Of a stretch of 64,000 nt of DNA, positions 60,525-64,000 are shown piece after piece. Source of the DNA: an uncultured Hyphomicrobiales bacterium (GTDB taxonomy: Bacteria; Pseudomonadota; Alphaproteobacteria; Rhizobiales; Ancalomicrobiaceae). The position numbers were made by a program, and so were the translations under genes. Below the pieces are notes generated by a model, which was not told the DNA's origin, ran no database searches, and worked only from the letters and a program-made list of their open reading frames with translations. The DNA lies in NCBI GenBank assembly GCA_903930435.1, contig CAIYYN010000053.1:1-64000 (forward strand), read 5' to 3'. Position 1 is the first letter of the stretch, and each line of letters opens with the position of its first letter.

Positions 60525-60551
60525 GCTGCGCCAGGCGTGATCTGGCGCAGC
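60525..60551 (-). terminator. Hairpin between binding-protein and permease genes
   Basis: GCTGCGCCAG (60525-60534) and CTGGCGCAGC (60542-60551) form a perfect ten-base stem with a seven-base loop, followed on the minus strand by ATTTTC. It probably stops much of the transcription after the binding-protein gene or protects that 3' end, giving excess binding protein over permease. Confidence 0.8.
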
Positions 60552-60564
60552 TTAGGGTATCAGA

Positions 60565-61668
60565 TCACTTCACGACAGCGCCGACTTCCTTGTCCCACTG
60601 CTTGGCAATGACTTCCTTGGCAGCAGCCTGCTGATCAAGCGTCGGGAACACGGCCTTGGCGAAGTCTTCTGCCGGGGGCAGCTTCTTCAGGAGGTCAGCC
60701 GGGATCTTGCCTTCCTTCTGCATGGCGGCAAAGCGGATCGGGTTGCAATAGCCCGAGAGCCACATCGTCTGGCCTTCGTCGGAATAGATGAACTCTTCCC
60801 AGAGCTTGGCAGCGTTCGGGTGCGGAGCGTAAGCCGAGATTGCCTGGATATAGACACCAGCAACCACGCCCGTCTTCGGGATCACGACTTCAACCGGGGG
60901 ATTGCCCTTGGTCGCATCGCGGTGAGCGAGGTTGTTGAAGGTCCAGCGCAGGATGATCGGGGTCGTGCCCTGCGTCAGAGCAGCGGCCTTGCCGATGACC
61001 GGAACGAAGTTGCCGGACTTGTTGAGATCGGCGAAGAACTTCAGGCCGTCAGCAGCAGCAGCCTTGATGTCACCCTTGGACTGCGACAGACCAGCGGCGA
61101 ACACTGCCTGGATTGCTTCATTTGCGCCACGCGGATCGCCCGGGAGCGAAACGGCACCCTTGTATTCCGGCTTGGTCAGGTCAGACCAGTCGGTCGGGGT
61201 GTTCTTGATGATGTCCTTGTTCACGGCAAACGACATGACGCCGTAGTAATCGCCGTACCAGTAGCCGTCAGCGTCCTTGATGTCGGCCGGAATGTCGTTC
61301 CAGGTCGAGACCTTGTAGGGCTGAATCAGGCCATCGGCCTTGGCGGTCGGGCCGAACGAGAGACCCATGTCGACGACGTCGGGAGCCTGCGGGCCTTTGT
61401 TGCCCTTGTTGGCCTTGATGGCTTCGATTTCGTCAGCCGACGAACCTTCCGGGTTCAGTTCGTTGACCTTGAGACCGTACTTCTTCTTGAAGGCTTCGAT
61501 CACGTCGCCGTAAGCGCACCAGTCGTGCGGCAGGGTGATGACGGTGACTTCGCCTTCCTTCTTGGCGGCAGCAATAAGATCGTCCATCGGCGAAGCGGCG
61601 GCGGCAGTCGCGCCGGCAACGATGGTGAGTGCGGCGATCGACGCCGAAAGCATCAGACCAAACTTCAT
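60565..61668 (-). CDS. ABC transporter extracellular solute-binding protein, family 1-type
   Basis: The 367-residue periplasmic protein has a Sec signal (MKFGLMLSASIAALTIVAGATAAAASP), then EGEVTVITLPHDWCAYGDVIEAF near residue 38, DVVDMGLSFGPTAKADGLIQPY near 92 and WYGDYYGVMSFAVNKD near 135. The fold and motifs match the polyamine / iron(III) / aminoethylphosphonate binding proteins (AfuA/PotD-like). GGGAG lies upstream of the ATG. It is the first gene of the importer operon. The nearby DadA-like gene hints at an amine or amino acid ligand. Confidence 0.9.
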   Translation of the reverse strand: MKFGLMLSASIAALTIVAGATAAAASPMDDLIAAAKKEGEVTVITLPHDWCAYGDVIEAFKKKYGLKVNELNPEGSSADEIEAIKANKGNKGPQAPDVVDMGLSFGPTAKADGLIQPYKVSTWNDIPADIKDADGYWYGDYYGVMSFAVNKDIIKNTPTDWSDLTKPEYKGAVSLPGDPRGANEAIQAVFAAGLSQSKGDIKAAAADGLKFFADLNKSGNFVPVIGKAAALTQGTTPIILRWTFNNLAHRDATKGNPPVEVVIPKTGVVAGVYIQAISAYAPHPNAAKLWEEFIYSDEGQTMWLSGYCNPIRFAAMQKEGKIPADLLKKLPPAEDFAKAVFPTLDQQAAAKEVIAKQWDKEVGAVVK

Positions 61669-61865
61669 GTTGATTTCTCCCTGTCATAAGCCCTCGGCAG
61701 CGCGAGATCGGCGACCGTTGGTCAGGGCGTCATCGCAGGGAGTTATGAACCCTGCATGACGGTATGACAGGATTTCAATTTTCAATCCGCACCACGTGGA
61801 CTGGATGAATGCGACACCGATTGATCCGAATTGGTTATCGGCAGATCAATATCGGTAATCACCAC

Positions 61866-62285
61866 TCATCGCCGACGCTTCTCCGGCGGAATGAACTCTG
61901 CCTTCTCGACGGGCGTCACCTGGCTTGGCAGTCCGAACCAGACCCCGGTCCAAGGCGGAACCGCACTGGCACCCGCTTCGATCCACTCGTTCAGGACGTT
62001 CCGGTAAATGTCCCCCGATTTGGTGCCATAAGCGTCTGTCGACACCCAATCGTGGTTGTATTCCGGGGAACCAGGTATACACGTGACTGCCCCGAGCTGG
62101 AGCAGTTTCCTGACGCAGGCGGCCACAAATCGAATTCGTGCAGGACCAGATAATTTAAATGTACGAATTGCGTCGCCGACACATGCAAAGAACCCAATCG
62201 GTTCATCATCTATGAGAGTTCCTTTGAAGTACGATAGATAATCTGCTTCACTATCGTACCATCCATATTTCTTATCTGGTTTCAT
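61866..62285 (-). CDS. Hypothetical protein, possible immunity partner
   Basis: I do not recognise this 139-residue protein. It is soluble, with a tyrosine/tryptophan-rich N-terminus (KKYGWYDSEADYLSYF), a hydrophobic helix near residues 50-70 (ARIRFVAACVRKLLQLGAV) and WFGLPSQVTPVEKAEF near the C-terminus. Its ATG lies inside the 3' end of the upstream gene (14-bp overlap), so the two are coupled. The base composition of its first part is more AT-rich than its neighbours. Size, order and overlap suit an immunity protein for the upstream toxin-like protein; this is inference from arrangement only. Confidence 0.6.
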   Translation of the reverse strand: MKPDKKYGWYDSEADYLSYFKGTLIDDEPIGFFACVGDAIRTFKLSGPARIRFVAACVRKLLQLGAVTCIPGSPEYNHDWVSTDAYGTKSGDIYRNVLNEWIEAGASAVPPWTGVWFGLPSQVTPVEKAEFIPPEKRRR

Positions 62286-63153
62286 GAACGTGTACCTTGA
62301 AGTTTTGTTCTAATACCGTGTTTGTGTTGCTATTAATTACCAGATCGATCGTCGGTCCATTGTCTCGACTGATGCGCAAGCCAAACACGCATTGGTCACC
62401 ACGCTCATACCATACACCGCCGTAACGAGGCATCATCATCGGTTGCCCTTGCCCCCAGCTTAATCGCGTAACGAGATCCTTGAACGTGTCAGGATCAACT
62501 GTCATGACATTCGGACGAGCACTTCCTTCGCGCCATCCGATAATTCGACCGCCAGGCGCCAACAGTTCCTCCGTTGGCACGTTTCGAACGGATTCCTGAT
62601 AGCTGGTTGTAAACTCCTCCATCGTCATGGGCGGCACGCCGTAGGCTGCACGCTTGGCGTTGATGACGAATAATTCCGCAGCGTCGCGCTCGGCGTTGAT
62701 CTGATCCATCAATCCGCCAAAGGTGCTGTAAAGGCCGGCTGGCGAGCGATAGGCAGGGTCGATCTGCCGGGCAGCACTGACAGCCGCATTGCGGGCCGCC
62801 GTGCCAAAATAATATTCGTACTCTTCGGGCCGGTCGAGTTCGATTTCCTGTCCGTTGATCCTCGGCGGCTCGATCTCTTCCCTGAGGAAGCGCCGTGGCT
62901 CAGGCACGACTTGCGCCAGATGCACGAACCGACTGGTTCCAGCCCGACGCGCGCTATCTGAATTGTTGCCAACCCATTGCCCGCTTGCCCGCCCATTGCC
63001 TGCGGGAACACGCGGTTGATCCGGCGAATAGGTTCGGCGTTCGATATCACGACGCAACCAGCGCAAATCGCGCAGAAATAGTTGCGTTTGCGCAAGTTCA
63101 CGCAAAATGAGATATCTGATGCCCCAGTATTGCGCATAGGTCTCTGTCTGCAT
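62272..63153 (-). CDS. Hypothetical protein with PRVPAG-x-GQW motif, possible toxin
   Basis: The 293-residue protein has a helical N-terminus (LILRELAQTQLFLRDLRWLRRDI) and then DQPRVPAGNGRASGQWV near residue 46. That motif is common at the N-terminal side of rhizobial hypothetical proteins, some with toxin-like C-termini (recalled, not searched). A middle region is unremarkable, and the last 60 residues (YGGVWYERGDQCVFGLRISR and GPTIDLVIN) look like a compact beta-rich domain that could be a nuclease-like toxin tip. No signal peptide is seen. It is coupled to the small gene downstream. The function is unproven. Confidence 0.6.
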   Translation of the reverse strand: MQTETYAQYWGIRYLILRELAQTQLFLRDLRWLRRDIERRTYSPDQPRVPAGNGRASGQWVGNNSDSARRAGTSRFVHLAQVVPEPRRFLREEIEPPRINGQEIELDRPEEYEYYFGTAARNAAVSAARQIDPAYRSPAGLYSTFGGLMDQINAERDAAELFVINAKRAAYGVPPMTMEEFTTSYQESVRNVPTEELLAPGGRIIGWREGSARPNVMTVDPDTFKDLVTRLSWGQGQPMMMPRYGGVWYERGDQCVFGLRISRDNGPTIDLVINSNTNTVLEQNFKVHVHETR

Positions 63154-63311
63154 CGCTTCCCATCAACGGTTAACCCTTGGATGAGAAGAAGGATAATCGA
63201 TATTTTTCAGCCGGTTATAAGATTTTTGTTATCCCCGCCCGCCAGACATGTGTTACGCGCGTGACGCGACCGCCCGGGAACTTCCATCCGGTCTTCGTCA
63301 GTTCGACGACA

Positions 63312-63347
63312 AAAAGCCGGCACCTGACAAAACGGGCCGCGGCTTTT
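63312..63347 (-). terminator. Terminator after the right-edge chemoreceptor gene
   Basis: AAAAGCCG (63312-63319) and CGGCTTTT (63340-63347) form a perfect eight-base stem with a 20-base loop. On the minus strand it ends in TTTTT, 18 bp past the stop codon. Confidence 0.75.
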
Positions 63348-63364
63348 GATTGGTTCAGCCCGTC

Positions 63365-64000
63365 TCAGGCGACGCGGAGGCGCTGCACGAAGCCAGAGAC
63401 CTCTTGTTGCAGCTCTTGCGCCTGGCTGGACAGGCTCTGGGACAAAGACTGGAGATTGTCAGAGGCAGTTCCGGTTCGCTCGGCTGCGCCAAGGACATTA
63501 TTCACGATCTCGGTTACTTCCTGGGTACCGACCGCCGCCGATTGCGTGCTGGCCATGATCTCATCCGTTGAGCGTCCCTGCCCTTCGATCGCGGATGAAA
63601 TCTCATTGGCAATATCCTGGATCTGGGAAACAGTTGAGACGATCTTGTCAATCGATCCGACTGTTTTTGACGTGGCGTTCTGGATTTCGGCAATCTTTGA
63701 GGCGATTTGCTCGGTGGCACGCGCCGTCTGTGATGCCAGTTGCTTGACCTCGGATGCGACGACCGCAAATCCGCGACCGGCTTCACCAGCCCGCGCTGCT
63801 TCAATTGTGGCGTTGAGCGCCAGCAGGTTGGTCTGCCCGGCAATGAAATTGATGAGATCAACCACTTCACCAATCTTGGCCGCCGCGTTCGACAACGCCA
63901 TGACATTCGCTTCCGTGCTCGCCGCTTCAGTCGCAGCGATATTTGCAACGGAGTTCGAGTGCGCGACCTTTTCGGCGATACCCCGGATGGCTCCCGACAT
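63365..64000 (-). CDS. Methyl-accepting chemotaxis protein, C-terminal part (5' end outside window)
   Basis: The 211 residues visible are an MCP signalling domain: methylation helix, hairpin core [27 protein letters not shown] and second helix ending [11 protein letters not shown]. There is no CheR-binding pentapeptide. The sensor part lies beyond the right edge, so its ligand and topology are unknown. The methionine at the very edge is not evidence of a true start. It is the third chemoreceptor gene in the window. Confidence 0.9.
   Translation of the reverse strand: MSGAIRGIAEKVAHSNSVANIAATEAASTEANVMALSNAAAKIGEVVDLINFIAGQTNLLALNATIEAARAGEAGRGFAVVASEVKQLASQTARATEQIASKIAEIQNATSKTVGSIDKIVSTVSQIQDIANEISSAIEGQGRSTDEIMASTQSAAVGTQEVTEIVNNVLGAAERTGTASDNLQSLSQSLSSQAQELQQEVSGFVQRLRVA

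Noticed and set aside
60820-61689. Plus-strand frame of 289 codons opposite the ABC binding-protein gene
   Set aside because: The minus-strand gene has a signal peptide, ribosome site and family motifs; the opposite frame has none.

Overview
The window reads as chromosomal or megaplasmid DNA from a GC-rich alphaproteobacterium, probably of the Hyphomicrobiales/Rhodospirillales type. This rests on a carboxidotroph cox cluster in the Oligotropha gene order, ABC and TRAP uptake operons, a cobalt-type nitrile hydratase, several chemoreceptors and a ModE-like regulator. The assignment is inferred from gene content; no rRNA or other taxonomic marker is present.

Region 1 (1-20981, minus strand) is one uninterrupted reading frame that starts at 20981 and runs off the left edge, at least 6,993 codons. 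It encodes a giant mosaic surface or secreted protein. In protein order it has an LEPR-XLL N-terminus, about 1,300 residues of beta-rich sequence, an RTX-like glycine/aspartate/asparagine repeat block, a beta-propeller-like section, five right-handed beta-helix cassettes separated by carbohydrate-binding-like, Ig-like and two malectin-like domains, then nidogen-like, Big_5-like, cadherin-like and invasin-like Ig domains.

Region 2 (21650-27024, minus strand) holds a two-subunit ThDP-dependent decarboxylase of the ComDE type, a Cache-HAMP-PAS chemoreceptor, and a cobalt-type nitrile hydratase operon (alpha, beta, accessory protein).

Region 3 (27411-33808, plus strand) has an MHS-family transporter followed by a tight five-gene set: acyl carrier protein, AMP-dependent ligase, short-chain reductase, GNAT-like protein and FATP-type acyl-CoA ligase. 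It looks like a small acyl-modification pathway whose product I do not recognise, and it is my main candidate for an undescribed system.

Region 4 (33913-42923, minus strand) is a form I aerobic CO dehydrogenase cluster, coxC-M-S-L-D-E-F-G, with the form I active-site loop AYRCSFR. The coxC-coxM gap carries three GCAC-type direct repeats spaced exactly 20 bp, a plausible target for the LytTR domain of CoxC. A polyisoprenyl-phosphate sugar transferase follows at 43129-44580.

Region 5 (44985-55609, plus strand) contains an NMT1/SsuABC-type ABC importer, a TRAP importer, a class II aldolase-family enzyme and an L-2-keto-3-deoxyarabonate-dehydratase-like enzyme. The last four genes suggest sugar-acid or related carboxylate catabolism. 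After them come a globin-coupled chemoreceptor and a Gfo/Idh/MocA oxidoreductase.

Region 6 (55672-64000, minus strand) has a standalone ModE-like regulator, a DadA-like FAD oxidoreductase, a complete PotABCD/AfuABC-like ABC importer with a hairpin after the binding-protein gene, an overlapping two-gene pair resembling toxin plus immunity protein, and the C-terminal part of another chemoreceptor.
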